Shown: piece by piece, positions 47,120 to 59,428 of the stretch
How the letters are laid out: each line of letters starts with the position of its first letter
Numbering within the stretch: position 1 is the stretch's first letter
NCBI GenBank assembly: GCA_015178975.1
Contig: WHVD01000054.1
Location: 1 to 64,000 of the forward strand
Origin: Hysterangium stoloniferum
Lineage: Eukaryota; Basidiomycota; Agaricomycetes; Hysterangiales; Hysterangiaceae
Direction of reading: 5' to 3'
DNA length: 64,000 nucleotides
The notes under the pieces: generated by a model
Databases searched by the model: none
The model's input: only the letters and a program-made list of their open reading frames with translations
Told to the model about the DNA's origin: nothing
Translations under genes and position numbers: made by a program

Positions 47120-47995
47120 TCCTTCCCTCGAGCTTTAACGTCTTACGGCGTTCCAACCCATCCTTCACATGGGCTGATATAAATCCTCCGACCCACAACC
47201 TGTTACCTCGTGTGTTGACTTCATCCGAGGTTGTCGGATACCGCATCGCGTTCCTCGCACGCTTTCTACGTTGTCTCCGCCACTTATTGTACATTGCCAG
47301 ATGGCTGTATTCTATGGTTGTTTTGTTTGTTCTACCCGTCCTGTCCCTCCGGTTGCTTCTGGTTAGCTTTTTAATCTGTACAGTATCTGACCAAAGTCGA
47401 GCGCTGCGGTGGAAATTTATGTATAACTCGGAGTTTCGGATAGAATTCTATTGTATTTTAATCTGTGGTGGTAATTTACCGATATTAGCACACCATAAGT
47501 TCCAACTGAGGCACTCGCACATACAGGCACTCACAAACAGGGTATATATCTGGTCTAATTTGCATGAGTGCTAGTATATTGACACTTCTAGCTCACTCGA
47601 ATAATAGTAAGCTGCGATAGATACTAACTATAGTACTAAGGCTGAAAGTTCAGGCCGATCGTCTCTACACATCGTGTTAATTGGCGTTCGGTGTCATGAT
47701 CTATTGCTATACAAATCACGCATCCACGAAGCTCAACTGGCGGTTGTTTAATAAAACGACAGCTGCCGTTCCCATAAATAATGTTACACCATGCCATGGT
47801 TGACGGATCGACAGTGAATGGCGCATGACCTAGTTCATCACCTAGTCCCAAATAAGCTGAAATTTGAAGGAGAACAAATGCAGTAAATAATGCCCCTGAA
47901 TGCGTATACTTGAAAATGTGATGAATTAGGGTATGTGGTCATAAATGAATGATTGCAGACAAGAAAAGCTGCCCAAAATTCCAATGTCGGATTGT
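47120..47995. other. Convergent intergenic region OPI1 / MVP1
   Basis: About 880 bp between two 3' ends. On the minus strand 47636-47851 is open and starts just after an acceptor-like TTTCAG, but no upstream exon in phase was found. No other gene, RNA or repeat was recognised. Confidence 0.45.
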
Positions 47996-50381
47996 TCACT
48001 CCAATGGCATCGCTTCCACACCCTCCGCAAGACGTTCCCAGTTGGCATGCACCGCTTGTGCATAGTTTCGTTCTTCCCTCGAGAACAAATGGACAGCCTG
48101 TGTCAGAAGTGTGTTTTCACGGTTATGTAACACAACCCGTAGTTCATGCCACATGCTATATAGTCAGAGTCATTTCAGCAACAGACAAAATATGCATTGT
48201 TCGCGAAAGAATGTGCTTGATTCACCTGTGCCGCACAAAAACTCTTCGGGCCAGTAGTGCTGCGACCGTGGCTTGATCGCGTTCGATTGTACTGACAATT
48301 CTCTCAGCCTCATCCGCCCAATTCTCCTTTTGTTTAGCCTTGACGTCTTCCAGTCGTGAAGAAGCGGATTCTATCCGCTTCTTGATGCGCTCCACATTGT
48401 CGCCCGCAAGGCGATCATGTCGAAAAAATAGATCACGTGTAGCAAGGTACAAATCGCGCTGAGCCTAAGAGTAACTGAGTGGTTACATAAAGGTAGTATG
48501 ACAAGTATGAATACCTTCACTGCTTCTAAAGTGCTGGCCATCATGGTGCGTGCCTGCAAATCTCCTTAGGCATTATGGCGAAATGTGAATAGAATGTCCA
48601 CACACTCTATCGTCTACGTTGTCCGACGCGATACGCGTGTGTTTTGCAACAACTTTCAACCCATTTTGTATCCCGCTGCACAACTCACACTCTGCACCCC
48701 GCCAGCAGGCACTAGTGTCCTCCACAAGTGCATGCAACGTAATAGTAAGACGTGCAAGATCAGCTCCCATGCCCTCGCGTCGTTTCACCGCCCGTTCCGT
48801 AATAAGACATACACGCTGCCACTGGTCAATGAGAAGACCTAGTTTACTACGCACAAGACTGGAGAACAATTAACAGGTACAACCCCGCAATGAAAGGAAA
48901 AAGCACCTTAGTTTATCATCGAGATCGCTTGGAATCGTCATTTCCTCCAATCGGTCGACACGCTTCGACATTGCCTCTTCTTCCAACGATAAGGATGCAT
49001 GCTTACGCCATTCCTCAAAAGCAGGTTCGCTGAGAAATACAGCAAGTATGCCGTCATTCCGGAGTATAGGGTGGTTCCTTGAACCGATGTCAATGAGATG
49101 GCCTTAATCGTGAAGGGATTGAAATACATCACAAAATTAAGCCACCGTGCAAGGCCACGGCTAAAACATTATGATCAGGAAGTCTACGTCCTGCGCCCAG
49201 CCATTCGTCTTTGCACTTACCGACGTTGGTCCAAGAAATTTGCACCAGCTGAGTAATAATATTGATGAGGACAAGCAGTACGTTTTCGACACATAATGTC
49301 ATAGCTCACGATTGACTCGCTTCGGTGGCAAGGCGGGTAAAATACGGAAAGGATATCGCCGCACAAGACAATCCCACAAGAATGTGAATTCTGAATATCT
49401 TCTATGCACTGAAGCACCACGCTAATATGGTATTAATCAACGAGAGAATGTTATAACTTGAGCGGGAGCGAACCGTAGTAGTGACAGAGTATACCATATA
49501 GCGGTTGAGCAGAAATCCTTGTTGTCCCACAATCCCCACTGTCGCACTGTCCTGCCTCTTCCACCATTCGAACGGCAATCCTCCACCTGCCACGGCGGAT
49601 GATCCACTAGGTGTAGCACCATTCGTTTGTCCTGGCCCGCTACGAAATGCAGAAGTCCAGGGATCATCTGATGAATATTGGGGAGCTGACGAGCGAGGAG
49701 CTCCAAAGACGGAAGGCGTTATGACAAGAGAGCCAAGGTCGAGTGCAGGTTCCGGGAGGTCATTCTGTGACGCGAACGCGGCGACTTGCTCAATGCTAAA
49801 ATCTAATGCGTGTGAGATACAAGGTATGGTGGTAACGAAAATACCTTAAATACCTTTGCCCGCTTGTGCCAGTGCAACTAAAGCTAGTGCGATAAAGAAC
49901 TCAAGCTTCGATACGCGAGGCTGCGAGCTGACTAGGTTCACGATCTATGGGATAACTGATAAATTCGGCATCTGAAACATAACAATCAAGTCTACTCACT
50001 CGATCAATAGTCGACGCAGGAAGAGACGACGTTGCTAGAACACGCGATAGAGCATTCACAGAGACATCTCCGGTAAAAGAAGGGTCAACTGCCTGGAAAG
50101 CCTGGTTATAAATTGGGGGCGCCGTTGCGTCAGCTGTTACGAAATGTTGCTTTAGCATATATATATATAATAAATCTAGTTTCCATACAATCGGACTGAC
50201 CTATAACATTGTTGAAAATGGAAGGCACAGAAGGTGGAGGAGGGGTAGCAACTGGGCTTGGTCCCGCACTCCAGGGATCAAGACCGTCATACGTCGAGCT
50301 AGAAAGTGGGTTATTATCATCTACAAAGTTTCCTCCAAGCGCATTCCCATAACGAGCCCTAGGGCGAGGAGCGTTGAACAT
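47996..50381 (-). CDS. MVP1: Sorting nexin MVP1 (SNX8 family)
   Basis: PX-BAR sorting nexin that retrieves cargo from endosomes. The start MFNAPRPRARYGNALGGNF matches the family N-terminus. An EH-like segment follows (YNQAFQAVDPSFTGDVSVNA, then LARVLATS-type and ISKLEFFIALALVALAQ-type text). The PX domain has GGLPFEWWKRQDSATVGIVG, GFLLNRYMVYSV, RRYSEFTFLWDCLVRRYPFR, the phosphoinositide-binding ILPALPPKRV and GANFLDQRRRGLARWLNF. The BAR-like part begins SKRVDRLEEMTIPSDLDDKL and runs through DLYLATRDLFFRHDRL to the end WERLAEGVEAMPLE. Multi-exon, all regions present. Its start is 70 bp from the divergent COQ3 start. Confidence 0.92.
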
Positions 50382-50451
50382 TGCACGAATCTTAGAAGAT
50401 GCGACGCCTTTCAACACTACCTATTGTCGGGGGTTGAACTGTGACATCTTG
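50382..50451. promoter_or_regulatory. Shared 70-bp divergent start region MVP1/COQ3
   Basis: Only 70 bp separate the two start codons. The promoters and leaders must overlap each other or extend into coding sequence. No TATA box is evident in the gap. Confidence 0.55.
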
Positions 50452-51435
50452 ATGAAGCTGGCGACTTTCATCCCTCGAGGGACAAAACGAATACCACCAG
50501 CGTACTTTCATTATGCTCGAAACCGACTACACACAACGGTGAATGCGGACGAAATCGCTCATTTCTCAAAATTGTCTTCGCACTGGTGGGACGAGCAGGG
50601 CGAATTCAGTGTTTTACATCGAATGAATCCCGTTCGAGTGCAATACATTGTAGATAAGCTACGAGAAGTTCAATTAGATGAGGATGAGTCGAGTGCTTCC
50701 AATGCCACACGCGTTCTTAACGGGTTAGATGTGCTGGATATTGGGTGTGGCGGTGGACTTATGTCCGAAGTGAGTAATGTGCCGTGGCGAATCTTGAATG
50801 GGATTTACACATGCTTTAGAGTCTGGCACGGCTGGGAGCTCGGACAGTCGGTGTCGATGCGTCTGCCTCAAATATTGCGATTGCATCCCTGCACGCCTCC
50901 GCCGACCCATTTCTTTCCCAAGGGGATTCGCGCCTGATCTACAGACATTCTTCTTCGGAAGAAATGGTACAAGAGTCGAAGAGGTTCGATGTAGTCTGCT
51001 CTATGGAGGTTCTTGAACACGTGGACAACCCAGCATCTTTCATTCGCTCATGCTGCGACCTTGTTAAAGTACGTCCGAAGTTTGCTTCATGAATAGGACT
51101 TGATTGCCTTCCCGCAGCCAGGGGGGCACCTATTTCTATCGACAATTGCCCGGACGCCTCTGGCATATTTTTTGACAATTTTTATGGCCGAGCATGTTCT
51201 TAAAAAAGTTACCCTTGGAACGCATACATATGACAAGTTTGTCAATTCCGAGGAACTTGTGTCTTTTTTCCGAGATGACATGGCCTGGTTCAAGCATAAC
51301 TACGGAAGGCTTGAAGCTGAAGTAAGAGGTTTGATCTACATTCCTTGGGAAGGACGGTGGATGTTGGCAGGCAGGAATCAGTTTGGGACCACAGAGTGTA
51401 ATTACATGTTTTGGGCCAGAAAACCACGTTGGTAA
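50452..51435 (+). CDS. COQ3: Ubiquinone biosynthesis O-methyltransferase
   Basis: Mitochondrial SAM-dependent enzyme that performs both O-methylation steps of coenzyme Q synthesis. The start is MKLATFIPRGTKRIPPAYFH; the basic N-terminus suits mitochondrial import. Motifs: FSKLSSHWWDEQGEFSVLHR and MNPVRVQYI, which are typical of the family, the SAM loop LDVLDIGCGGGLMSE, then ESLARLGARTVGVDASASNI, VCSMEVLEHVDNPASFI, PGGHLFLSTIARTPLAYF and GTHTYDKFV. Two introns, after GLMSE and after CCDLVK, fit the frame. The protein ends FWARKPRW. A full-length family member. Confidence 0.95.
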
Positions 51436-51671
51436 GAAGTACGAAAGCATCTTAACAGTTCGCATTAATGCAACTTAATCTCAACTAAAGATATAATGTC
51501 TATTGTCGTGATTCAACCAACGAGTAGCATATCGAAAACAAAGAAAGCGAAACAATGCAACAAAACTGGAAATACATCTTTGTACATCTTCTGAGTCACT
51601 GATATATAAATGTCCTATTCATCATAATCCCTACCCATAAGAAAAATAGCACAATCTGTGCTCGGTACCGT
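51436..51671. other. Short convergent gap, no gene
   Basis: 236 bp between the 3' ends of COQ3 and the transcription factor gene. AT-rich, probably 3' UTR sequence. Confidence 0.6.
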
Positions 51672-54600
51672 TTATACAGCATCTGGCGGCCGTGCAAGCG
51701 GAAATTGATGCAACTGGAAGATATTGTTCGAGATTACAGCCTCCCATGCACTAGGCGGATGACTGCCTGCGTCGTATGCACCCGTAAGGCCATGTCGTGG
51801 CTGTTGCGGTGGAAGAACAAGGTGGGCATCTCTAGGTGAGACTAATAGCTTCCCAACAGCATCCCCTGGAGGTGGTGCTACTACACTGGGCTCTGCGGCA
51901 TCGGTTGGGCTTGTGGAGTCACCGAAGCTGTACGGATAGAATATTTCTGACGGTGACACAGTCATTTCGATATCTTCATCCCCAGCCGACCGCTCCCTAC
52001 GCTCCCTGTCAAGCGCATACCGGGCCTTCATCAACAACCGAAGCATAGTAGCCTACGTCGAATGTCAGACATATCAAATGCTCTAGAGCCTACTTGCAAC
52101 GTACATGCATGCCTGGTGGCTGTAAGCCGTCCCGCGACGCGTCGAACATCTCACACGCCCGCTCGAGGTGATGTAATGCATCTTCTGCAAAATTGCAATG
52201 TGGTACACAAGCCACCAATGCGCCCAGCGCAATCTATGGAAATTTAACGAGAATCGTAACGAAAGAAACATGGACGCACAGCTGCAGATCCCGTATGACT
52301 CCAAAATGGTGCCATCCGCTCAATTAATTCCGGTAATGCCTGCCATAGTCTGAGCATGTCGGCGACGAGAGCGCGTGCACTAGATAAACATGGAGTGATA
52401 CATAATTCAGTCATAATTGATAAGTACATTTGGGCAAAAAACACCTTTTGTACGCCGTGACTGCTGATCCCCAATGTGGACTGTCCATCGGATCAGCCGT
52501 TTTATATGTCTTCAGCATTGATGGTACCCATCGCCGATGGATATAAAACAATGCTGAAATTATCATGACTAAGAAGTCGTCGTCATAACTGATTCTTTAC
52601 ATACGGGCATTCTGCCAAACAGCGGCGATGTACCGCTGAAATAATTTACCCACAGGCTCTTCGGGTAATGGTTGATCAGGAGTTGGCCAGGCGATACTGG
52701 CCGGTAACGGATGTGCCTTCAATTTCTTTTCTAGTTGAAGTGTGTCTTCATACGTGGAAGCCTTCTCAGCACTGATGTTACATATGAGCTCTGTAAAGGA
52801 GTATTTCCAGGGAAAGACTACAGGGAGTAAAGTGTTATTGATGTAAAACAGTATCAAGAGAGAGAAAAGGCTAACAGTCAGGGTGCTGATGTGACGGAAC
52901 ATCGACTACAGTAGGACGTTTGCAATCAACCTTGCTCCAAACCAATGATGTCGGACGTCCAAACATGAAGCTCTGAAGTCAAAGAGGGTCAGTATTCCAG
53001 ATGCCTGAAAGTATGCTGACACTTACATGCCATATGTCATTGCTTTAAGCAACATCAATGAAACAGAAACCAAGAGAGAGAACTCTGTTGACCTACCAAT
53101 AAAACTCCCAAAAGGTCTGATGAAGAGCCTGACTCTCCACTGGACCTAAGCCCCTTGATCTGAGCTCACGATCTACACGTGGTGTTAAATATCACAATAG
53201 GACATAATGCTGATCATATCCACGCACGGAAACCACCCTAGAGAAAAAAGGTAACAAATTAGCGAAAAACTGTCATAGCACTCGCTATCGTGCGTACTGC
53301 TTCAACACATTTTGACAAGATGCCTGTCAATGCCCATTGATATTCACGACTGCAACAGCCCCTGTCAGTTCGCATCCGCAAGATGTAGTTGTCAACCATG
53401 GAAACGTACGGCTGTCGGCCAGGGTATAAACGGAAGTACCAGATTATGAGCACCTAGATGGCTTCAATGCCGAGTACGAACTAAGGAAGATTGACAAAAC
53501 TTACTATTGCGCGTATTCCCTGTGGCCGTGGATGATCATAGACAGGATAGCTCGCCAAAGCTGCCCTAGCTAGAGTATGATAGATTTCCATATTTTTCGC
53601 GACCGTGTCGATATCAAGCTCTACGTCGTAAAGAGTACCTAGCAGCAACATCATGAAGAGATAGGCCACGTTTTGGGAGTCCGATACTTCCAAGCTCTCT
53701 ATTTTTTGGCAATTTGGATAAAAGAAATCAAAGGTATGTGCCTGCGTATACTTTACAGGCTCCAGTAAGGTGCTAGAGACAATTTTTACCGATCAGCTGA
53801 AAGCAGGAATTGAAGAAACCAACTCACCACCAAGAAAACTTGGTATGATAGTTGTTAATTAATTTGAAGGCTCGGTGGTAAGGAGGGAGGTAGTGCAAAA
53901 ATACCGTAACGTCTTTTGGGGGTGGTTCGTCATGGATTGGAAACAGGGTACTGAGGAAAGTGACTTGTAAATCGAGTACGGCTGGGATCGGTTTTCGCAT
54001 GGCAGGCAAGTCCGCTACTACCTCAGGGCTGTCGACCACATTATTTTCCTATAAAATAGACTAAGATTATGTTCTGCTCGTAGGATGAATAGGCACTGTC
54101 TTACACTTATGAGATGCTGCAGCCGGGAATTAATTAAATAAGGATATGACAAGTAATCAGGGAATAGCTCACTTCTGAGGTAGCAGTATCACCATGATAA
54201 TTACTGCCAATTTGAAGGGAATTGAAAGCATCGCCTAAGGCTAGAAGCTCATCAGTTTCGGGCTGTCGTGGGTCCCCGACTACAGGCTCGGTGGAACGCT
54301 GTAGACCGGGAACTGGAGATGCAGTTCGGATTTGTGTATCCTTGACTAGTAAAGGATGCACATCGTTCGATATAGTGCTTTGTATCTCAGCAATAGCTTG
54401 CTCCAGTTCCTGTTCTCGTATGCTCATTCTCGCGAGATATTCATGCATTGCAATGGCATCTGGTTTGAGGGAACTAGAAAAGCAACGGTTAAATCATGTA
54501 TATAAGTGACTACAATAACACACATACCGTGTTCCCTTCACGATCGAGCTCTGCAAGCACGCGTCGCCCAGACCATTTTTGACACTGCATGCGACTATTT

Positions 54601-54865
54601 AGTAATGCCATAGTTCAGACTAGACTCATCCCACCAGTAGTCGCCTGTACAGCAGTGCCCTAAGTATTGAATATATATAGCATAGCTTGTACGTACAAGG
54701 AAAGGGTCTCTGGCATTGTAACCTAAAAAAGCGTCAAAGGTTGAAACAGCGATACAGAGTTCGTAACGGAACGCACCTCCGTTTCCGGCATTCAGTACAA
54801 GGAGCAGGCTCAGGTTTTGGCCTGTTCCAGGCCGTGTGTTCGTCGGGGTGTGTGCGCCCTCGCAT
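51672..54865 (-). CDS. Zn2Cys6 fungal transcription factor with Fungal_trans domain
   Basis: Fungal-specific regulator with a binuclear zinc cluster and the middle homology (Fungal_trans) domain; targets unknown. The start is MRGRTHPDEHTAWNRPKPEP. The first half of the cluster reads CTECRKRRLQCQRPFP, then across an intron CSVKNGLGDACLQSSIVKGT. The fourth cysteine lies at the intron border and could not be resolved. A coiled-coil linker follows (SLKPDAIAMHEYLARMSIRE). The middle domain shows LHQTFWEFYW, SFMFGRPTSLVWSKVDC and FQRYIAAVWQNARM. The C-terminus is Pro/Asp-rich (FYPYSFGDSTSPTDAAEPSV) and ends RPPDAV. Many short introns. The layout resembles CMR1-like regulators. Confidence 0.82.
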
Positions 54866-55421
54866 GTTGAGCAGGAAAAGTTGAAGGTCACTTATAAGAA
54901 GAGGAGCATGTCCAACGAAATTACACCCAGGCTCACAGAAGCGGCATGGACATATTAGACGCCATGGCTTGGTGAACTTTGTGAGAAGTCAGACGACAAA
55001 GTAGCTTCAGGGAATCTAGGGCACATATTTCAGAATGATCGTCTGTCTCAAGATGATGGTTCATCCAAGAGTAAACATGAGCCCTGCAGCCCAGATTCGG
55101 AGATATTGAGCAGTACTCAATTCTAAGACATGACTCAGAGTACATACAGTAAACGCCGACTCACATATACCCCTGATCAATATTACAAGCCAATACTAAC
55201 CAGGTCATATAATATTACTATGTATGTAGAACACAATTGTTTCCAGTCAGAACATTATTGCGCGTCCCCTGTGAGTCGCCTTCTGCCAAACTTGTGACAT
55301 ACATCGATGTCGCTTAGCGTGAATCGCGCTTCGCCGGCCCTTGTTTTTAAATAAGTCGCTTGCACCACTGTCCATGAGATTAATTAAAGATCTAGTCGTA
55401 ATGAAATATAGTGTAGACTAT
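54866..55421. other. Upstream region of the transcription factor gene
   Basis: 556 bp between the transcription factor start and the end of ERG4 on the same strand. No gene was recognised. It should hold the transcription factor promoter and the ERG4 3' UTR. Confidence 0.5.
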
Positions 55422-57472
55422 TTAATAAATTCCTGGTATAAACCGCCACGGTACGACGGCGCAATACCGTTCCCAATCCTTCCCATATTTGATTGCGCAC
55501 CTACGGAACCGATTAGATCTCAGCCACCCCGAAGTGTCTGATCCGGATCTCACACACCTTTCAAAATCACGTCCGCAACGATGTGTGAGTACCGCAAGGA
55601 AAAACAAAGAGTAGAAGTACGGAATAGGAGTTGCAGTACCGACAACCAAGCCCCAAGTAAGGCTTTGAACCCAGTCTGCAGAGTAGTTCTAGATCATGTT
55701 GTCAATCATTGTCCTTAGAATAAGAAAGCCCAATCGTACGGGTTTGCGAGCGAATGCCCACCATCCACTTGTAAGCAATCGATTACTTAAAATTTGTTGA
55801 GTTCCGATTTTGAAAAAGATTGATGCCAAAGAAAAGGTCACTCACCCATGTTCAGTCTGGATGTAAGTAGGATTTTCTATGGTATGCCACGGGAGCTGAG
55901 GGAAAGTCCATCTCGGCTGATATGTGCCTTGCTGCTGCATCTTGAAGTGGCTCTTTTGTGCCATTGACGTATCGAAACTTGAGGAGAAATTAATCAGTAA
56001 TGGCACCAATCACAGGGCATAGAAGACATACATAAAGTAGGCCGTCAAAAGAGTGCCATAAAGTACAACATAGCCCACAGTTGGGAACCTGTATGTGTCG
56101 GGATGGTGCGTCGCCATGTAGATGACGGAATAGCAGTAGCTCTGAAAAGAAAAAGGTTTGAGCTTGATGCAACTAAATATGTGTAATCTGTAATCTCTTA
56201 CAAAAGGTACGCCTATAATTTCGAATTTATGAATATGGGTATAAGGAAGATATGTATGAATATCAAATACCGGCAAAGTTCCAGAAGATCACAAGAAATC
56301 CCCACCTAGACGATGCCGATGTCAGTAACCTATTGTGATATCACCGACAAAGTATTATTCACTTCTCATGGAACATATCCCATGTTTGAGGGATGCATTC
56401 TTCGCCTTTGGCACTAATACATCATGGGTTAGACGAACTCATATATTGACTTTAGTAAGGCAATCTACCATGCGTTGACATAGAGCCACGTTGCAAGAAT
56501 CATGAAAGCCATGTTCTGTGATGGTGTACGTTAGACAGCTTTGACATCAAAAGCTGAACAGACGATGAAACGTACGGGCGAAATGTAACCATATTGCTCG
56601 TACTGCCTGAGGCCGCCCGAAAGTGAGATCAAGAAAAGAAGCATCCATGGGATCCGGACTTCGAGCCACATCTTCAAATCAACATTTCCAATACGGGGGT
56701 TAAGAATGGCACCCATAAACAGGTCATAAATGAAGTTGCCCGACATGCGAATCTGCATTCCCAAAGCGATTGTAAGGAAATATACGCCCACGGAGACACC
56801 TACACCCCAGATCATTGACACGGTCATCAATTCGCCAAAATGGTCAATGATCTCGGTGAGACGGAAAGTGTTCGTGTAATGTAGGGCCAGAGCAGTAGCA
56901 ATGGTTGTATAAACACATGCAATGGCATTGCAGTTGTATGTGAGGGTTTTATAACCAAGTGAAGGGACGGGAAGGCCTTCTTGTTTATATCCTGGCATGA
57001 TGAAGGCTACAAGAAGCTCAAAAGCGACAAGTCCCGAGTACATCGCAAAAGCATAGGGGGTGGGGTATGCATCCTGAAAAATTATCAATATTACTACGAA
57101 AATAATTGGGGTAAAGTGATTGCCTGTTTCATGTGGTTCCACATAGTGTTGAAAAAGGGTTGAATCTCTTCAACAGATTTTGGGTGTACCAATCGACCAT
57201 CGTAGAAGGTTAGACATATCCATAAGTAGTACATGAGAACCGGAAAACCAGTCATGATAGCCAAAACGCCCCAAGGTCCACCAAACTCATAGCTAGAAAC
57301 AAGATACTCTAATCAGTTTGCTGGATGTCGAGAGTAACAGGTTGACGAACGTATCATGTTCATCAAGTTTTTGGTCAGTGAGGCGACCTTTTTCTGTAAT
57401 ACTATTCTTTGTAGCGTTAACTGCAGCTTTTTCTTCGGTTTTGTCAGAACGTGCAGCTGACCCGACAGCCAT
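55422..57472 (-). CDS. ERG4: Sterol C-24(28) reductase, last step of ergosterol synthesis
   Basis: ER membrane enzyme of the ERG4/ERG24 family. The start is MAVGSAARSDKTEEKAAVNA. Family segments across many exons: YEFGGPWGVLAIMTGFPVLM, WNHMKQ joined to DAYPTPYAFAMYSG, ALALHYTNTFRLTEIIDHFG, GNFIYDLFMGAILNPRIG, LDFKMWLEVRIPW-type text, [32 protein letters not shown], the conserved FWNFAGVPFSYC, PQLPWHTIENPTYIQTEHG and FERCAIKYGKDWERYC. The intron 57074-57123 has donor GCAATC and is needed for the frame (GC-AG). The reading ends RFIPGIY. All conserved regions are present. Confidence 0.93.
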
Positions 57473-57577
57473 GGTGGTAACAGCTCTGGAAAAAAGTATT
57501 TTGGTATAACCATCGTATGACTTTTTCAGCCTTCGGCAAGTTTACGCTAGTCACAGAGCGTGACATTGGATTCTACG
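57473..57577. promoter_or_regulatory. Shared 105-bp divergent start region ERG4/MZT1
   Basis: The two start codons lie 105 bp apart on opposite strands, so promoter elements must be shared or nested. No obvious TATA box is present. Confidence 0.55.
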
Positions 57578-57913
57578 ATGGCCAGTAGAGAGACGGACAA
57601 GGCCGCCGCTGCTCAGCAAACACTCGATAGTAAGTTATAAACGTCTTATCCACAATAATCTCTCTAAAAAGTGCGCGATCACAGTACTTTTCGATATTTC
57701 ACAGCTGCTCAATACACAACTCGATCGCGAGACGTTGGCCACATGTGTCAACTTGATAGAGAACGGCGTTAATCCCGAGGCCTTGGCTGTATGCACACTT
57801 TATCGTTTGAAGTCTGGTAGTATAAACAATTCTTTCACCAGGCTGTCATTCAAGAGCTACGTCGCGAAAGCTCAGCCCTTCGTCTTCAAGAAGACAAACA
57901 GTCAACGAAATGA
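57578..57913 (+). CDS. MZT1: Mitotic-spindle organizing protein MZT1 (MOZART1)
   Basis: Small subunit of the gamma-tubulin ring complex that links it to its receptors at spindle poles. Three exons: 57578-57629, 57685-57788 and 57842-57913, giving 75 residues. The conserved core is [20 protein letters not shown], then [13 protein letters not shown] and [13 protein letters not shown], which match MOZART1 proteins in content and spacing. The protein starts [17 protein letters not shown]. Both introns (55 and 53 bp) have GT-AG borders and the phases add up. The gene has normal size for the family. Confidence 0.95.
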
Positions 57914-58113
57914 GGCTGTCTATAATCGAGAATTAACAGTCACGTATGGTTCAGATATATGGCCATCTTGAAGACAGGATATATATAGCCTGAGCAATGA
58001 AGCACATACGCCTCATTGGACAGTCCACCCATAGTAGTCTCTCCTGCTATTTAAAATCATCTGATGTATTATTGTGTAACCATATTCAGATCTTAGAAAA
58101 TATGCGACTTACT

Positions 58114-58956
58114 TCATTCACTAAATATCTTGGCAAACTTTGCTCTTTGCTCTTCCCTACCCTCTTCCCTACCCTTTTGTATACCCTCTTCCCTCATGGC
58201 CTGTTTAAGTGCTCTGTGTTCAGCCTCACATCACTCTTGTGCTTGGTGGATCTGTCACCAATTGTAAGCCTCCAATTGAATCCCCATATCCATTACATGC
58301 ACCTCACTAACAACTCTAATGCATTCCTCCTGAAATTTACCAGCCACAACTAGAACATGCTCTTGCTTTCATTGGTGCAGAGGAATAGGACCCCATGTCC
58401 CACCATTGCTGTATTGTTCCTCCAACCAGGCTTCCTCAGCAGCCAGAGATGAAGATCTTGCAACCTTTAATCTATATTGGTTTTCTAATACCCTCATCAC
58501 CATATCAGAATACCAATAGCATTGTCTCTTGAGGAGCATGTATTGGTCACAATCCACTGCTATTGCCAGGTCTAGGAGGGTCACATTGATGTTCTTAACA
58601 TCAACTTTTTCAAGCAGCTTGTCACCCCTTGGCCATCCACCCACCATGGATACCTGAAGCTTCTTCAATGAGTCCAACAATCATTGGCTGGTATTGGGAG
58701 GAATGTAGTCTTCCCCAAACCGCTCAATACGGATATAGCGAGTGGTGCCGTCAGCATGGAGAATCATAGCAATAAAGTACTCGTGCTCCGACTTCCTATC
58801 CATTTGCTTCATCCGGCGTAATTCCAGTGCTTTCGTATTGGCGATAATGGGACCGCGCTCTACTGTAGTTGCATAGTCACAGATTAGTTTACACCAGGTC
58901 TCGACATCAATGGCGCGCGGGCACTCTGGAGATGTGATGGCTTTGGGTTCGACCAT
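58114..58956 (-). pseudogene. Broken hypothetical gene
   Basis: A reading begins MVEPKAITSPECPRAIDVET and keeps protein-like sequence (WCKLICDYATTVERGPIIAN) up to a TGA at 58681-58683. It continues in the same frame with LLDSLKKLQVSMVGGWPRGD and KNINVTLLDLAIAVDCDQYM, reaching another TGA at 58369-58371. Further stops separate a charged tail (ALKQAMREEGIQKGREEGRE) ending near 58114. I do not recognise the family. No intron with good borders removes the stops, so it is probably a decayed copy of a host gene. Alternatively, the first part alone could be a short functional protein. Confidence 0.55.
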
Positions 58957-59428
58957 GTGAAGAAGTCGTTCGTAGAAGGATAGGAATAAAAGACTTGGTA
59001 AAGGATGTTTGTGAGAATGGCGAGCTTAGCTGGACTTTTGACGACCTCATTATCATCAACTTGTAGTTATGCGATCGATCGATACAGCCACGATAATAAC
59101 TACTTGCCTGTGCAATGACAATCCAACGTGCATTTGGCGGGTTAGTTTTCAGTGCAAGTTTTTGCCCAAGGGAAAGTGCCCAAAGTAGTTCAATCAGAAT
59201 TGAATTTCGTTGCGGAAAGGGCCGCGTCATCACACAAGGGAGTCATTATCCTGACGACCTTACCCAAGGTGACACAAAGGAGGTCTATCTACTTTTTCAA
59301 ATCGCGCCTAACGTGAAGGTTATGTGCAAAATCCGTTTATTTATTTCTACTCAAGTCATGATGTGTGATGTGTGACTTCGGGTGACGTCTGACTTGTAAT
59401 TCCATTGCCACTTTCAACCCTGTACACC
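58957..59428. other. Upstream region of SF3B1
   Basis: About 470 bp between the broken gene and the SF3B1 start, with divergent orientation. No gene or clear TATA box was seen. Confidence 0.5.

Noticed and set aside
47636-47851. Minus-strand frame after the MVP1 stop, starting near an acceptor-like site
   Set aside because: No upstream exon in the right phase and no ATG with a splice partner; MVP1 already has its usual family C-terminus.
9481-57472. A shared metabolic cluster linking NDUFAF7, RIB3, COQ3 and ERG4
   Set aside because: The genes belong to different pathways, are interrupted by unrelated genes and lie on mixed strands; ordinary housekeeping neighbourhood.
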